Notes: generated by a model not told the origin, from the sequence alone. DNA of 12,055 nt from Solirubrobacteraceae bacterium (GCA_030149625.1 JASLHP010000297.1:1-12055); one strand, 5' to 3'. Positions 1 to 7,727 are shown, numbered from the stretch's first letter. Program-made: numbers and translations.

Positions 1-1
1 G

Positions 2-100
2 CTGACCGCCGCGGCCTCGGGCTCAGCGGCGGCCAGCGACGAGAAGAGCAGCGCGGGCGACGGCGACACGGAGACCACCGAGAAAGAGAGCACCGACTGA
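2..100 (+). CDS. rplE: 50S ribosomal protein L5, C-terminal tail (partial)
   Basis: This is an open frame entering from the left edge and ending at TGA 98-100. The 32 visible residues are low-complexity and rich in Ala, Ser, Asp, Glu and Thr, with no L5 core residues. Identity rests on position: in the conserved spc-type order, L5 directly precedes S14 and S8. If the call is right, this organism's L5 carries an acidic, probably disordered C-terminal extension, because the family normally ends shortly after its folded core. L5 binds 5S rRNA in the central protuberance of the large subunit. The stop overlaps the rpsZ start by one base (TGATG), so the two are probably translationally coupled. 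The alternative is any other protein with an acidic tail; synteny makes L5 by far the likeliest. Confidence 0.75.
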   Translation: MTAAASGSAAASDEKSSAGDGDTETTEKESTD

Positions 101-285
101 TGGCCAAGACTTCCCAGCGCGTCAAGCAGGCGCGGACCCCGAAGTTCAAGACACGTGCATATACTCGCTGCAGTCGCTGCGGCAGGCCGCGCGCGGTCTA
201 CAAGAAGTTCGGCGTGTGCCGCATCTGCCTTCGCGACCTCGCCCACAACGGTCAGATCCCCGGGATGACGAAGTCCTCCTGGTAG
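100..285 (+). CDS. rpsZ: 30S ribosomal protein S14, zinc-binding type Z
   Basis: This is a 61-residue S14 of the short zinc-binding kind, a 30S head protein that contacts 16S rRNA. Two CxxC pairs are visible, Cys24/Cys27 and Cys40/Cys43, which form the Zn ribbon. The basic N-terminus and the C-terminal [12 protein letters not shown] ending match the family, and the length is exactly the usual 61 residues. The zinc-free long S14 (rpsN, about 100 residues) is ruled out by size and cysteines. The ATG at 100 overlaps the upstream TGA by one base. Upstream sequence is purine-rich (GAAAGAGAG) but is not a strong Shine-Dalgarno site, which fits coupling to rplE. It is followed by a 40-bp gap before rpsH. 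Confidence 0.97.
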   Translation: MAKTSQRVKQARTPKFKTRAYTRCSRCGRPRAVYKKFGVCRICLRDLAHNGQIPGMTKSSW

Positions 286-325
286 CTGCGGCCACGAAAG
301 CCAAGAACCGAGAGCACAACCCAAC

Positions 326-733
326 ATGTCAATGACCGACCCGATAGCCGACTTCCTGACGCGCGTGCGCAATGCGATTCACGCTGCGCACGAGACCGTC
401 GAGGTTCCGGCGTCCAAGCTGAAGGGCGAGCTCGCGAGGATCCTCGTCGAGCAGGGCTACATCGACTCCTGGTCGGTCATTCCCGCGCCTGACGGCGCGG
501 CGGGGCAACTGATCCAGATTCGGCTCAAGTACACCGATGACCGCCGTTCGGCGATCTCGGGCCTGCGGCGCGTCTCGCGCCCGGGGCGGCGCACTTACGT
601 CGACGCGAAGCACATCCCGAAGGTTCTCGGCGGGATGGGCACGGCGATCGTGTCGACCTCCCGTGGTGTGATGAGCGGCCACGACGCGCGCGCCGCGGGC
701 ATCGGCGGCGAGATACTGGCGCAGGTCTGGTGA
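326..733 (+). CDS. rpsH: 30S ribosomal protein S8
   Basis: S8 is a primary 16S rRNA binder of the 30S platform; in E. coli it also represses the spc operon. The protein is 135 residues, of standard length. It opens with MSMTDPIADFLTRVRNA, the classic S8 N-terminus, and carries the family ending STSRGVMSGHDARAAG then GGEILAQVW. ATG 326 is chosen because MxMTDPIAD starts are common in S8; an in-frame ATG at 332 (MTDPIAD) is a realistic alternative and differs by two residues. No clear Shine-Dalgarno site lies in the 40-bp spacer 286-325. The stop is three bases from the rplF ATG, so translation of the pair is likely coupled. Confidence 0.97.
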   Translation: MSMTDPIADFLTRVRNAIHAAHETVEVPASKLKGELARILVEQGYIDSWSVIPAPDGAAGQLIQIRLKYTDDRRSAISGLRRVSRPGRRTYVDAKHIPKVLGGMGTAIVSTSRGVMSGHDARAAGIGGEILAQVW

Positions 734-736
734 GTG

Positions 737-1270
737 ATGTCGAGGATCGGTAGACAACCCATCGCCGTGCCCGCCGGCGTGACCGTGTCGATCGAGCCCG
801 AGTCGGTGCGCGTGAACGGGCCCAAAGGCGAACTCTCCGAGCGCATCCACCGTGACATCCAGGTGACGCAGGAAGGCGAGCAGCTGGTCGTGACGCGCCC
901 GACCGACCGCGGCGAACACCGCGCGCTGCACGGGCTGACCCGCACGCTGGTGGCGAACATGGTCGAGGGTGTGACCAATGGCTACGAGAAGCGCCTGGAG
1001 ATCCAGGGTGTCGGCTACCGTGCGCAGCTGAAGGGCAAGAACCTCGAGCTGGCGGTCGGCTACTCGCACCCGGTGCCGATCCCGGCGCCGAGCGGCATCG
1101 AATTCGAGGTGCCGCAGCCCACGCGCGTGGTCGTCAAAGGCATCTCCAAGCAGCTCGTCGGCGAGACCGCCGCGATCATCCGCAAGCAGCGGCCGCCCGA
1201 GCCGTACAAGGGCAAGGGCATCCGCTACGAGGGCGAGCACGTGGCCCGCAAGGTAGGCAAGCGCGCATGA
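737..1270 (+). CDS. rplF: 50S ribosomal protein L6
   Basis: L6 sits near the factor-binding site of the large subunit. The 177-residue product begins [15 protein letters not shown], the canonical L6 start, and ends with the conserved C-terminal signature containing [12 protein letters not shown] followed by RKVGKRA. The length fits the two-domain L6 fold. ATG 737 is preferred over the GTG at 734: the GTG would only add one Met, abuts the rpsH stop, and leaves no room for a ribosome site. A weak GGTGA lies just upstream. The end overlaps rplR by four bases (ATGA at 1267-1270), a standard coupling arrangement. Confidence 0.97.
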   Translation: MSRIGRQPIAVPAGVTVSIEPESVRVNGPKGELSERIHRDIQVTQEGEQLVVTRPTDRGEHRALHGLTRTLVANMVEGVTNGYEKRLEIQGVGYRAQLKGKNLELAVGYSHPVPIPAPSGIEFEVPQPTRVVVKGISKQLVGETAAIIRKQRPPEPYKGKGIRYEGEHVARKVGKRA

Positions 1271-1620
1271 CGGTCATCACCAAAGAGCGTCGCCGGCTCA
1301 AACGCCGCCGCCGCGTGCGCGCGAAGATCTCGGGCACCGCCACGCGTCCGCGGATCTCCGTGTTCCGCTCCAACCGCGGCATCTCCGCGCAGCTGATCGA
1401 CGACGTCAGCGCGCGCACGCTCGCCGCCGTCAACTGGTTCGAGCCCGAGCTCGGCTCGCTGGGCAAATCCGAGCGCACGAGACGCTCAGGCGAGCTGCTG
1501 GCCGAGCGCGCCAAGGCGGCCGGCGTCGCCGAGGCCGTGTTCGACCGCGGCGGCTACCAATACCACGGCCACGTGCGCGCGTTCGCCGAAGCCATTCGCG
1601 AGGCCGGCATCACCGTCTAA
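1267..1620 (+). CDS. rplR: 50S ribosomal protein L18
   Basis: L18 binds 5S rRNA together with L5 in the central protuberance. The product is 117 residues, the usual bacterial length. The very basic N-terminus ([13 protein letters not shown]) is followed by [20 protein letters not shown], the conserved L18 core, and the end matches the family pattern of a tyrosine/glycine motif, then [13 protein letters not shown]. The ATG lies inside the rplF stop region (ATGA), so the start is well fixed by overlap. A 41-bp pyrimidine-rich gap follows before rpsE, the first real break in this block. Confidence 0.97.
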   Translation: MTVITKERRRLKRRRRVRAKISGTATRPRISVFRSNRGISAQLIDDVSARTLAAVNWFEPELGSLGKSERTRRSGELLAERAKAAGVAEAVFDRGGYQYHGHVRAFAEAIREAGITV

Positions 1621-1643
1621 TCCGACGTTCTCCACGCTCCCGC

Positions 1644-1649
1644 TACCCT
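1644..1649 (+). promoter_or_regulatory. Possible -10 box (TACCCT) upstream of rpsE
   Basis: TACCCT fits the actinobacterial TANNNT -10 pattern and lies 12 nt before the rpsE ATG, in a short pyrimidine-rich spacer (1621-1661) with no Shine-Dalgarno sequence. If used, it would give a leader of about 5 nt. No -35 element is recognisable. This is the weakest of the boxes reported here. Confidence 0.25.
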
Positions 1650-1661
1650 CTCCCCCTGCCA

Positions 1662-2294
1662 ATGTCCATATCGATAGATCGCTCAGTCAACCCGGCCGGC
1701 CTGGATCTCCAGGAGCGCGTCGTCGAGATCAACCGTGTCGCGAAGGTCGTCAAGGGCGGCCGGCGCTTCTCGTTCACGGCGCTCGTCGTCGTCGGCGACG
1801 AACGCGAAGTCGTGGGCGTCGGCTACGGCAAGGCCAACGAGGTGCCGCTGGCGATCCAGAAGGGCGTCGAGCGAGCCAAGAAGGACCTGTTCCGCGTGCC
1901 CAAGCACGGCAGCACGATCACGCACCAGACGACCGGCATCTTCGGCTCCGGGCGCGTGCTGCTGAAGCCGGCCTCGCCCGGTACCGGCGTGATCGCCGGC
2001 GGCGGCGTGCGCGCGGTGCTCGAGCTTGCGGGCATTCACGACATCCTCTCCAAGAGCCTCGGCACGCAGAACCCGATCAACCTCGTCAAGGCGACGGTGG
2101 CCGGCTTGCGTGAGCTGCGCACGCCGGAGGAGGTCGGCAAGCTGCGCGGACTCAGCATCAACAAGGTGCTCGGTCTCGGCGGCGAGCCGGCCAACGGCGC
2201 GGCGCAACCCGCCGCCCGCGACGGCGAGGAGCCCGCGGCGATCGAGACAGAGACAGACGCCGGCGCTCTGGCCGGTGACGGAGCGCCCGCGTGA
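1662..2294 (+). CDS. rpsE: 30S ribosomal protein S5 with acidic C-terminal tail
   Basis: S5 helps form the mRNA entry channel and influences decoding accuracy. The 210-residue product contains the N-terminal double-stranded-RNA-binding region (about residues 18-81, with [18 protein letters not shown] and [15 protein letters not shown]) and the C-terminal ribosomal fold (about 95-170, with [20 protein letters not shown] and NPINLVKAT). Beyond residue 172 a tail of nearly 40 residues is rich in Ala, Gly, Glu and Asp; many S5 proteins end near this point, so the tail is an extension. ATG 1662 has no Shine-Dalgarno site: the upstream 20 bases are almost all pyrimidines. The stop overlaps the rpmD start (TGATG). 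Confidence 0.97.
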   Translation: MSISIDRSVNPAGLDLQERVVEINRVAKVVKGGRRFSFTALVVVGDEREVVGVGYGKANEVPLAIQKGVERAKKDLFRVPKHGSTITHQTTGIFGSGRVLLKPASPGTGVIAGGGVRAVLELAGIHDILSKSLGTQNPINLVKATVAGLRELRTPEEVGKLRGLSINKVLGLGGEPANGAAQPAARDGEEPAAIETETDAGALAGDGAPA

Positions 2295-2476
2295 TGAGCA
2301 CGCTGAGCGTCACCCAGCGCCGCTCGAAGAACGGCGCCAACGTCAAACAGCTGGACACATTGCGCTCGCTCGGCCTGCGCCGGATCGGCCACACCGTCGC
2401 GGTCAAGGACACCGAGCAGGCGCGCGGCATGCTGCACGCGGTGCGCCACCTCGTCGAGGTCAAGGAGGGCAAGTGA
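2294..2476 (+). CDS. rpmD: 50S ribosomal protein L30
   Basis: L30 is a small large-subunit protein, and the 60 residues here match the normal size. The pattern LSVTQRRSKNGANVKQLDTL then LRSLGLRRIGHTV and a C-terminal GMLHAVRHLVEV corresponds to the L30 consensus (RS.IG....Q..TL..LGL..I..TV ... V.HLV.V). ATG 2294 overlaps the rpsE stop by one base. GTG 2291 would add one residue and cannot be excluded. The 3' end carries AAGGAGGG, the Shine-Dalgarno for rplO, and the stop overlaps the rplO GTG. Confidence 0.95.
   Translation: MSTLSVTQRRSKNGANVKQLDTLRSLGLRRIGHTVAVKDTEQARGMLHAVRHLVEVKEGK
2462..2469 (+). promoter_or_regulatory. Shine-Dalgarno site for rplO
   Basis: AAGGAGGG inside the end of rpmD ends 3 nt before GTG 2473, with the GGAGG core 4 nt away. 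It is one of the strongest ribosome-binding sequences in the window and is the main reason for placing the rplO start at this GTG. Confidence 0.75.
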
Positions 2477-2979
2477 GCCCCGCGAAAGACTCCGAGGAGC
2501 AGCTCGTCGGGCTGCACAACCTTGCGCCCGCCGCGGGCAGCCGGCGCCCGCGCAAGCGCATCGGGCGCGGCGAAGGCTCGGGCACCGGCAAGACCTCGGG
2601 CCGCGGCCAAAAGGGCGCGGGCTCGCGCTCTGGCTCCAAGAGCAGGGCCGCTTTCGAGGGTGGGCAGATGCCGATCCACATGCGCATGCGAAAGCTGCGC
2701 GGTCCGCACATGAAGAAGTCGATGCCGTTCGAGCCCTTCCGCACGCACACGCAGCCGGTCAACATCTCCTCGCTGGAGAGCCGCTTCGAGGCGGGCACCG
2801 AGGTGACGATCGAGCTGATGAAGGCCAGCGGTCTCGGCACCCGCAAGGACATACCGATCAAGGTTCTCGCCAAGGGCGAGCTCAGCAAGGCGCTCACGGT
2901 CCACGCGCACGCATTCAGCGCGAGCGCGCGCGAGCGCATCGAGGCCGCCGGCGGCACCTGCACCCTCGTCGAGGCCTAG
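2473..2979 (+). CDS. rplO: 50S ribosomal protein L15
   Basis: L15 is a late-assembly large-subunit protein with a long basic arm threading through 23S rRNA. The 168-residue product has the family's glycine/arginine-rich N-terminal region (LHNLAPAAGSRRPRKRIGRG, then GSGTGKTSGRGQKGAGSRSG) and a folded C-terminal half (about 75-168) ending with EAAGGTCTLVEA. The start is GTG 2473, overlapping the rpmD stop (GTGA) and preceded by AAGGAGGG. This gives about 13 residues (MSPAKDSEEQLVG) before the usual first residues LHxLxPAxGS, a short acidic extension compared with typical L15. No other start codon fits between this GTG and the conserved core. It is the last gene of the first block; a 117-bp gap with a promoter-like box follows. 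Confidence 0.96.
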   Translation: MSPAKDSEEQLVGLHNLAPAAGSRRPRKRIGRGEGSGTGKTSGRGQKGAGSRSGSKSRAAFEGGQMPIHMRMRKLRGPHMKKSMPFEPFRTHTQPVNISSLESRFEAGTEVTIELMKASGLGTRKDIPIKVLAKGELSKALTVHAHAFSASARERIEAAGGTCTLVEA

Positions 2980-3036
2980 CGCAGCCGCCGCGCCGTGAGA
3001 GCCGGCCGGTATGGCGTCCAACCAGTCCGCATCCAC

Positions 3037-3042
3037 TAGAAT
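3037..3042 (+). promoter_or_regulatory. Likely -10 box (TAGAAT) for secY
   Basis: TAGAAT is the best match to TANAAT/TANNNT in the 117-bp rplO-secY gap (2980-3096). It predicts a start near 3049 and a leader of about 48 nt. No convincing -35 hexamer is visible 16-18 nt upstream. A 10-bp palindrome, GCGAGCTCGC, lies in the predicted leader at 3057-3066. No Shine-Dalgarno site precedes ATG 3097. Confidence 0.45.
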
Positions 3043-3096
3043 CGGCCGTCCCGGGGGCGAGCTCGCAGTGGGCTTGCGCGCGGCACACTGACGCCC

Positions 3097-4368
<1,272 letters not shown>

Positions 4369-4388
4369 CGCTGCGGCTGTCCGTCTGA

Positions 4389-4411
4389 CGGCCGCGACCT
4401 CGCGGCGGCCG
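4389..4411 (+). terminator. Hairpin after secY (no U-tract)
   Basis: CGGCCGC (4389-4395) and GCGGCCG (4405-4411) form a perfect 7-bp inverted repeat with a 9-nt loop, starting 21 bp after the secY stop. No T-run follows. It resembles the U-less hairpins often proposed as terminators in actinobacteria. In GC-rich DNA such a stem can also arise by chance. Confidence 0.4.
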
Positions 4412-4512
4412 GAACCTCCAGGCGATCGGACCTCGCTTGTCCACATGATGCGCGCCCGGTTCTGACGGTGGCGAGCCGCTGACGAAGGTGGCGGCGGCTA
4501 CCCAGGAGCGGA

Positions 4513-4518
4513 TAGGCT
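4513..4518 (+). promoter_or_regulatory. Likely -10 box (TAGGCT) for adk, near-leaderless
   Basis: TAGGCT fits TANNNT and ends 9 nt before the adk GTG at 4528, which would place the transcript start about 2-3 nt before or at the start codon. No Shine-Dalgarno site is present in the bases between. No clear -35 hexamer is seen in 4485-4497. Confidence 0.45.
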
Positions 4519-4527
4519 GCTCGCGTA

Positions 4528-5208
4528 GTGTCTTCTGAGCTGAACCTGATCCTGCTCGGGCCGCCTGGCGCCGGAAAGGGCACGCAGGCCGACCGTCTGC
4601 GCGACGACTTCGCGCTGCCGCACATCTCCACCGGCGACATGCTGCGCGCCCAGGTCGCCGAGCAGACCGACCTCGGCCGCGAGGCCAAGCGCTACATGGA
4701 CGCGGGCGAGCTCGTGCCCGACGAGGTGATCGTCGGCATGATCACCGAGCGCGTCGGCGGTGACGACGCGCGCGAGGGCTTTCTGCTCGACGGCTTTCCC
4801 CGCAACGAGGCTCAGGCGGACGCGCTCGGGGCGGCGCTCGGCGAGCTCGAGCGACGACTGACGGGCGCGCTGTTGATCGAGGTGCCAGACGACGATCTCG
4901 TACGCCGCCTCGCGGGCCGGCGCGTGTGCGTCAAGAACCCCGGTCACATCTACCACGTGGACTTCGACCCGCCCAAGCACGAGGACGTGTGCGACCAGGA
5001 CGGCGCGCGGCTGATCCAGCGCGAGGACGACAAGGAGGAGGTGATCCGCCGGCGCCTGGAGGTCTACCACGCCCAGACCGAGCCGCTGATCGCCTACTAC
5101 GATCGCGCCGGGCTGCTGCGTCGCTTCGATGGGCGCCGCAGCGCCGACGAAGTCCACGCGCACATCCGCGCGACGATCGCGACGCTGCGCCTGGAGGAGG
5201 GCCTGTAG
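4528..5208 (+). CDS. adk: Adenylate kinase with incomplete Cys4 LID site
   Basis: This enzyme catalyses ATP + AMP = 2 ADP in the cytosol. The 226-residue long-form enzyme shows the P-loop GPPGAGKGTQ (11-20), the AMP-binding segment HISTGDMLR (32-40), the DGFPRN signature (88-93), and an LID insert about residues 131-168 with GRRVC, YHVDFDPPK and LIQREDD. The LID of Gram-positive-type enzymes usually holds Zn through CxxC...CxxC/D. Here only Cys134 and Cys155 remain, the partner positions being Asn137 and Asp158, with His140 and His143 nearby. The GTG start at 4528 is set by the conserved N-terminus (ELNLILLGPPG) and has no Shine-Dalgarno site. It is flanked by its own promoter-like box and a 3' hairpin. 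Confidence 0.96.
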   Translation: MSSELNLILLGPPGAGKGTQADRLRDDFALPHISTGDMLRAQVAEQTDLGREAKRYMDAGELVPDEVIVGMITERVGGDDAREGFLLDGFPRNEAQADALGAALGELERRLTGALLIEVPDDDLVRRLAGRRVCVKNPGHIYHVDFDPPKHEDVCDQDGARLIQREDDKEEVIRRRLEVYHAQTEPLIAYYDRAGLLRRFDGRRSADEVHAHIRATIATLRLEEGL

Positions 5209-5209
5209 C

Positions 5210-5232
5210 GGGGCCCAGGCGAGCTGGGCTCC
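5210..5232 (+). terminator. Hairpin directly after adk (no U-tract)
   Basis: Just after the adk stop, bases 5210-5218 pair with 5224-5232: a 9-bp stem including one G-U pair, with core GCCCAG/CTGGGC and loop GCGAG. There is no T-tract. The stem ends only 5 bp before the TAAGCT box of map, so the intergenic region looks built as terminator plus promoter. Confidence 0.5.
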
Positions 5233-5250
5233 CAAGCTAAGCTCCTTGGG
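5231..5250 (+). promoter_or_regulatory. Leaderless map promoter inside an inverted repeat
   Basis: The -10-like TAAGCT (5238-5243) ends exactly 6 nt before GTG 5250, the spacing expected when the first transcribed base is the first base of the start codon. No Shine-Dalgarno site is present. The box lies between perfect 6-bp arms CCCAAG (5231-5236) and CTTGGG (5245-5250), separated by 8 bp. The repeat covers the -10 region and the start point, where a repressor operator could lie. No -35 hexamer is recognised. Confidence 0.5.
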
Positions 5251-6056
5251 TGATCATCAAGAAGTCCCCGGAGGAGATCGAGAAGATGGCGCGCGCCGGC
5301 TTGGTGCTGGCGGCGACGCACGATTTGATCGAGAGCAACATCCGCCCGGGAGTGAGCACGGCCGAGCTCGACAAGCTCGCCGAGCGCTTCATCCGCGCGC
5401 AGGGCGCGACGCCGACGTTCAAGGGCTATCGCGGCTTCCCGGGCTCGATCTGCGCCTCGCCGAACGCGATGATCGTGCACGGCATACCCGGGCCCTATCG
5501 ATTGAAGGCAGGCGACGTCATCTCGATCGACGCGGGCGTGACGCTCGACGGCTGGGTCGCCGACGCCGCGCGCACTTTCGCCGTGGACGACGTCGAGCGC
5601 AAGTCCCGCCAGCTGCTCGACGTGACCGAGCAGTCGCTGCACGTCGGCGTCGCGCAGTGCCGCGACGGCAACCGCATGGGCGACGTCTCCGGCGCGATCC
5701 AGCAGGTCGTCGAGGACGCCGGCTTCTCAGTCGTGCGCTCGCTCGTCGGGCACGGCGTCGGGCGCAGCATGCACGAGGACCCGCAGGTGCCCAACTACGG
5801 CAAGCCGGGCAAGGGCACGCTGCTCGAAGAGGGCATGGTGCTCGCGATCGAGCCGATGACGACCGCGGGCCGGCCGGGAGTGCGCATGGGCGGCGACGGT
5901 TGGGCGATCTTCTCTCAGGATGGCTCCGCGGCGGCGCACTTCGAGTTCACGGTCGCGATCACCGCCGCCGGGCCGCTGATCCTGACTCCTTGGCATCTCC
6001 CCGCGGACGCGCGCTCGCACGAGCCCGTGGCCGAGGGGATCGCGAGCTCGGGCTGA
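5250..6056 (+). CDS. map: Methionine aminopeptidase, type I
   Basis: This enzyme removes the initiator Met from nascent proteins at the ribosome. The 268-residue product has the full pita-bread active site: His77 (in VHGIP), Asp94 and Asp105 (eleven residues apart as in the family), His168 (GHGVG), His175 (MHE), Glu201 (AIEP) and Glu232. Two family-conserved spots differ: the common NEVVCHG reads NAMIVHG, and the His that usually follows the last metal-binding Glu is Phe (HFEFTV); neither removes a metal ligand. About 20 residues after the fold form a variable tail. GTG 5250 is supported by the N-terminus [13 protein letters not shown] and by the promoter-like box six bases upstream. Its usual downstream neighbour infA is missing. 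Confidence 0.96.
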   Translation: MIIKKSPEEIEKMARAGLVLAATHDLIESNIRPGVSTAELDKLAERFIRAQGATPTFKGYRGFPGSICASPNAMIVHGIPGPYRLKAGDVISIDAGVTLDGWVADAARTFAVDDVERKSRQLLDVTEQSLHVGVAQCRDGNRMGDVSGAIQQVVEDAGFSVVRSLVGHGVGRSMHEDPQVPNYGKPGKGTLLEEGMVLAIEPMTTAGRPGVRMGGDGWAIFSQDGSAAAHFEFTVAITAAGPLILTPWHLPADARSHEPVAEGIASSG

Positions 6057-6062
6057 GCTTGC

Positions 6063-6068
6063 TACCAT
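6063..6068 (+). promoter_or_regulatory. Possible -10 box (TACCAT) for the rpmJ-rpsD block
   Basis: TACCAT lies 7 bp after the map stop and 115 bp before the rpmJ ATG. It would start a transcript near 6075 with a leader of about 109 nt. No -35 hexamer stands out. A promoter here would explain the long gap ahead of the tightly packed rpmJ-rpsM-rpsK-rpsD set. Confidence 0.35.
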
Positions 6069-6125
6069 CTGGAGTCCTGCCCACGGGCATCGCGCTCGCG
6101 TGCAGGGACGTCCTCGACACGGTAG

Positions 6126-6174
6126 CGGCGGCCGCAACGGCAGCCAGAGCCGGGTCGCCGGAACCCAGCCGCCG
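6126..6174 (+). promoter_or_regulatory. Foldable leader upstream of rpmJ
   Basis: CGGCGGC (6126-6132) pairs perfectly with GCCGCCG (6168-6174), enclosing a smaller stem GGGT (6152-6155) / ACCC (6163-6166). The presumed Shine-Dalgarno AAAGGG (6175-6180) follows directly after the outer stem, so folding could affect ribosome access. This is an inspection-level structure, not a recognised riboswitch or ribosomal-protein leader family. Confidence 0.25.
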
Positions 6175-6183
6175 AAAGGGATC

Positions 6184-6297
6184 ATGAAGGTAAGACCGTC
6201 GGTCAAGCCGATGTGCGAGAAGTGCAAGATCATCCGCCGCCACGGCGTGGTGCTGGTGATCTGCCAGAACAAGCGCCACAAGCAGAGGCAGGGCTAG
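6184..6297 (+). CDS. rpmJ: 50S ribosomal protein L36, zinc-binding
   Basis: This is the smallest ribosomal protein: 37 residues, beginning [15 protein letters not shown] and ending RHKQRQG, the near-invariant L36 pattern. The Zn ligands Cys11, Cys14, Cys27 and His32 are all present, so this is the C+ form. ATG 6184 is fixed by the conserved first residues; the frame stays open upstream to 6100, but that part has no L36 character. AAAGGG lies 3 nt before the ATG, a usable though close ribosome site. The stop at 6295-6297 abuts the rpsM GTG with no spacer. It usually follows infA in this cluster, but here it follows map. Confidence 0.97.
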   Translation: MKVRPSVKPMCEKCKIIRRHGVVLVICQNKRHKQRQG

Positions 6298-6681
6298 GTG
6301 GCGCGTATCGCCGGCATCAACCTGCCGCTGAACAAGCGCTCGGAGATCGGGCTGACCTATATCTACGGGATCGGCCGCGCGACGTCGAACAAGGTGCTCG
6401 CGCAGGTGGGCGTCGACCCGGACACCTATATCCGTGACCTGACCGAGGACGAGGTCTCCAAGCTACGAGACGCGATCGACGAGGGCCTCACGGTCGAGGG
6501 CGATCTGCGTCGCGAGCGCTCCCAGGACATCAAACGCCTGCAGGAGATCGGCTCCTACCGTGGCATTCGCCACCGTCGCGGGCTGCCGGTACGCGGCCAG
6601 AAGACGAAGACCAACGCGCGCACGCGCAAGGGTCCCAAGCGCATGCAGGTGGCCGGCAAGAAGAAAGCGGGTAAGAAGTAA
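6298..6681 (+). CDS. rpsM: 30S ribosomal protein S13
   Basis: S13 lies in the 30S head and makes intersubunit bridges and P-site tRNA contacts. The 127-residue product starts [13 protein letters not shown] and shows the helix-two-turn-helix region with [13 protein letters not shown] (23-35) and the signature [20 protein letters not shown] followed by ARTRKGP. The C-terminus is a lysine-rich tail (GKKKAGKK). GTG 6298 is the start: it directly follows the rpmJ stop, and the residues after it match the family N-terminus. The stop overlaps the rpsK ATG by one base (TAATG). It begins the classical alpha-operon order rpsM-rpsK-rpsD-rpoA-rplQ. Confidence 0.97.
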   Translation: MARIAGINLPLNKRSEIGLTYIYGIGRATSNKVLAQVGVDPDTYIRDLTEDEVSKLRDAIDEGLTVEGDLRRERSQDIKRLQEIGSYRGIRHRRGLPVRGQKTKTNARTRKGPKRMQVAGKKKAGKK

Positions 6682-7076
6682 TGCCTCCAGCGCCCAAACG
6701 CGCCCGCGGGCGACGCAAGCCCAAAAAGAACATCCCGGTCGGCCAGGCTCACATCAAGACGTCCTTCAACAACACGATCGTCTCGCTGACGGACACCACA
6801 GGCAACGTGATCGCGTGGGAGTCGGCCGGCGGCGCCGGTTTCAAGGGCTCGCGCAAGTCGACCCCGTTCGCGGCGCAGGTGACGGCCGATGCGGCCGCCC
6901 GCAAGGGCCTCGAGCAGGGGCTGCAGAAGGTCGAGGTCTACGTCAAGGGCCCGGGCTCCGGTCGCGAGACGGCGATCCGCTCGCTGCAGGCCGCGGGCCT
7001 CGAGGTGACAGGCGTCAAGGACGTGACCCCGCAGGCCCACAACGGCTGCCGTCCCCGCAAGCGCAGGAGAGTCTGA
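6681..7076 (+). CDS. rpsK: 30S ribosomal protein S11
   Basis: S11 is a platform protein near the mRNA exit site. The 131-residue product has a basic N-terminal arm (residues 1-18), the core [18 protein letters not shown], and the near-invariant C-terminus with [15 protein letters not shown] then [18 protein letters not shown]. Length and ending are standard. The start overlaps the rpsM stop and the end overlaps the rpsD start (TGATG). The last codons carry AGGAGA (7065-7070), the ribosome-binding site for rpsD. Confidence 0.97.
   Translation: MPPAPKRARGRRKPKKNIPVGQAHIKTSFNNTIVSLTDTTGNVIAWESAGGAGFKGSRKSTPFAAQVTADAAARKGLEQGLQKVEVYVKGPGSGRETAIRSLQAAGLEVTGVKDVTPQAHNGCRPRKRRRV
7065..7070 (+). promoter_or_regulatory. 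Shine-Dalgarno site for rpsD
   Basis: AGGAGA sits 5 nt before ATG 7076 and fixes the rpsD start. The same frame runs open upstream through rpsK with no relation to S4, so the site helps reject the longer reading. Confidence 0.7.
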
Positions 7077-7696
7077 TGGCCAGAGACACGAGCCCGCAGT
7101 GCAAGCAGTGCCGTCGCGAGGGACAGAAGCTGTTTCTCAAGGGCGAGCGCTGCCTGACGGACAAGTGCGGCGTCGAGCGTCGCTCCTACCCGCCGGGCGA
7201 GCACGGACGCGGACGCATGAAACAGAGCGAGTACCGGCTGCAGCTGCGCGAGAAGCAGAAGGCCAAGCGCTACTACGGCGTGCTCGAGAAACAGTTTGCC
7301 GGCTACTACGAGAAGGCCTCGCGCCAGTCGGGGATCACCGGCGAGAACTTGCTGGCGCTGCTCGAGTGCCGGCTCGACAACGTGCTCGTGCGTCTCGGCT
7401 TCGGCGCATCGCGCCGCCAGGCGCGCCAGCTCATCCGTCACGGCCACTGGACGGTCAACGGACGACGGGTGAACATCCCCAGCTACCAGGTGCGCCCGGG
7501 CGACGTGATCACGATCAAGGCGGACACGCCCGCCACGCAGGTGGTCAGGGACGCGACCGAGCTGACCGGACAGATACCAGCGTGGCTCCAGGCCGACCAT
7601 GAGTCGCTTACGGCCAAGGTGCTGCGCAAGCCGGAGCGACGCGAGGTCGCCGCGCCGGTGCAGGAGCAGCTCATCGTCGAGCTGTACTCGAAGTAG
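7076..7696 (+). CDS. rpsD: 30S ribosomal protein S4, zinc-binding (C+)
   Basis: S4 nucleates 30S assembly on 16S rRNA, helps form the mRNA entry channel, and in E. coli and Bacillus represses its own mRNA. The 206-residue product has four N-terminal cysteines, Cys9, Cys12, Cys26 and Cys31, matching the zinc-binding C+ S4. The middle has [11 protein letters not shown] and [19 protein letters not shown], and the S4 RNA-binding domain spans about residues 93-157 ([45 protein letters not shown]). The C-terminal ELYSK is typical. ATG 7076 overlaps the rpsK stop and has a good AGGAGA site. A 99-bp gap with a hairpin separates it from rpoA. Confidence 0.97.
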   Translation: MARDTSPQCKQCRREGQKLFLKGERCLTDKCGVERRSYPPGEHGRGRMKQSEYRLQLREKQKAKRYYGVLEKQFAGYYEKASRQSGITGENLLALLECRLDNVLVRLGFGASRRQARQLIRHGHWTVNGRRVNIPSYQVRPGDVITIKADTPATQVVRDATELTGQIPAWLQADHESLTAKVLRKPERREVAAPVQEQLIVELYSK

Positions 7697-7727
7697 AAGG
7701 ACCTTTGCCCGCGTCGCGGCCCACGAG

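Noticed and set aside
329..1240. A 303-codon minus-strand open frame opposite rpsH and rplF
   Set aside because: It is a shadow of two conserved ribosomal-protein genes, with no start context or domain evidence.
2026..2472. Long reading joining the frame within rpsE and rpmD to rplO
   Set aside because: The first two-thirds are Arg/Ser-rich shadow sequence over rpsE and rpmD; only the part from GTG 2473 is L15.
6100..6183. GTG start extending rpmJ by 28 residues
   Set aside because: L36 is near-invariant from MKVR onward and the extra residues have no similarity to the family; the region is better read as an untranslated leader.
6560..7075. Upstream in-frame extension of rpsD through rpsK (378-codon reading)
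   Set aside because: The S4 N-terminus [12 protein letters not shown] begins at ATG 7076 with a good AGGAGA site; upstream residues are an out-of-frame reading of rpsM and rpsK.
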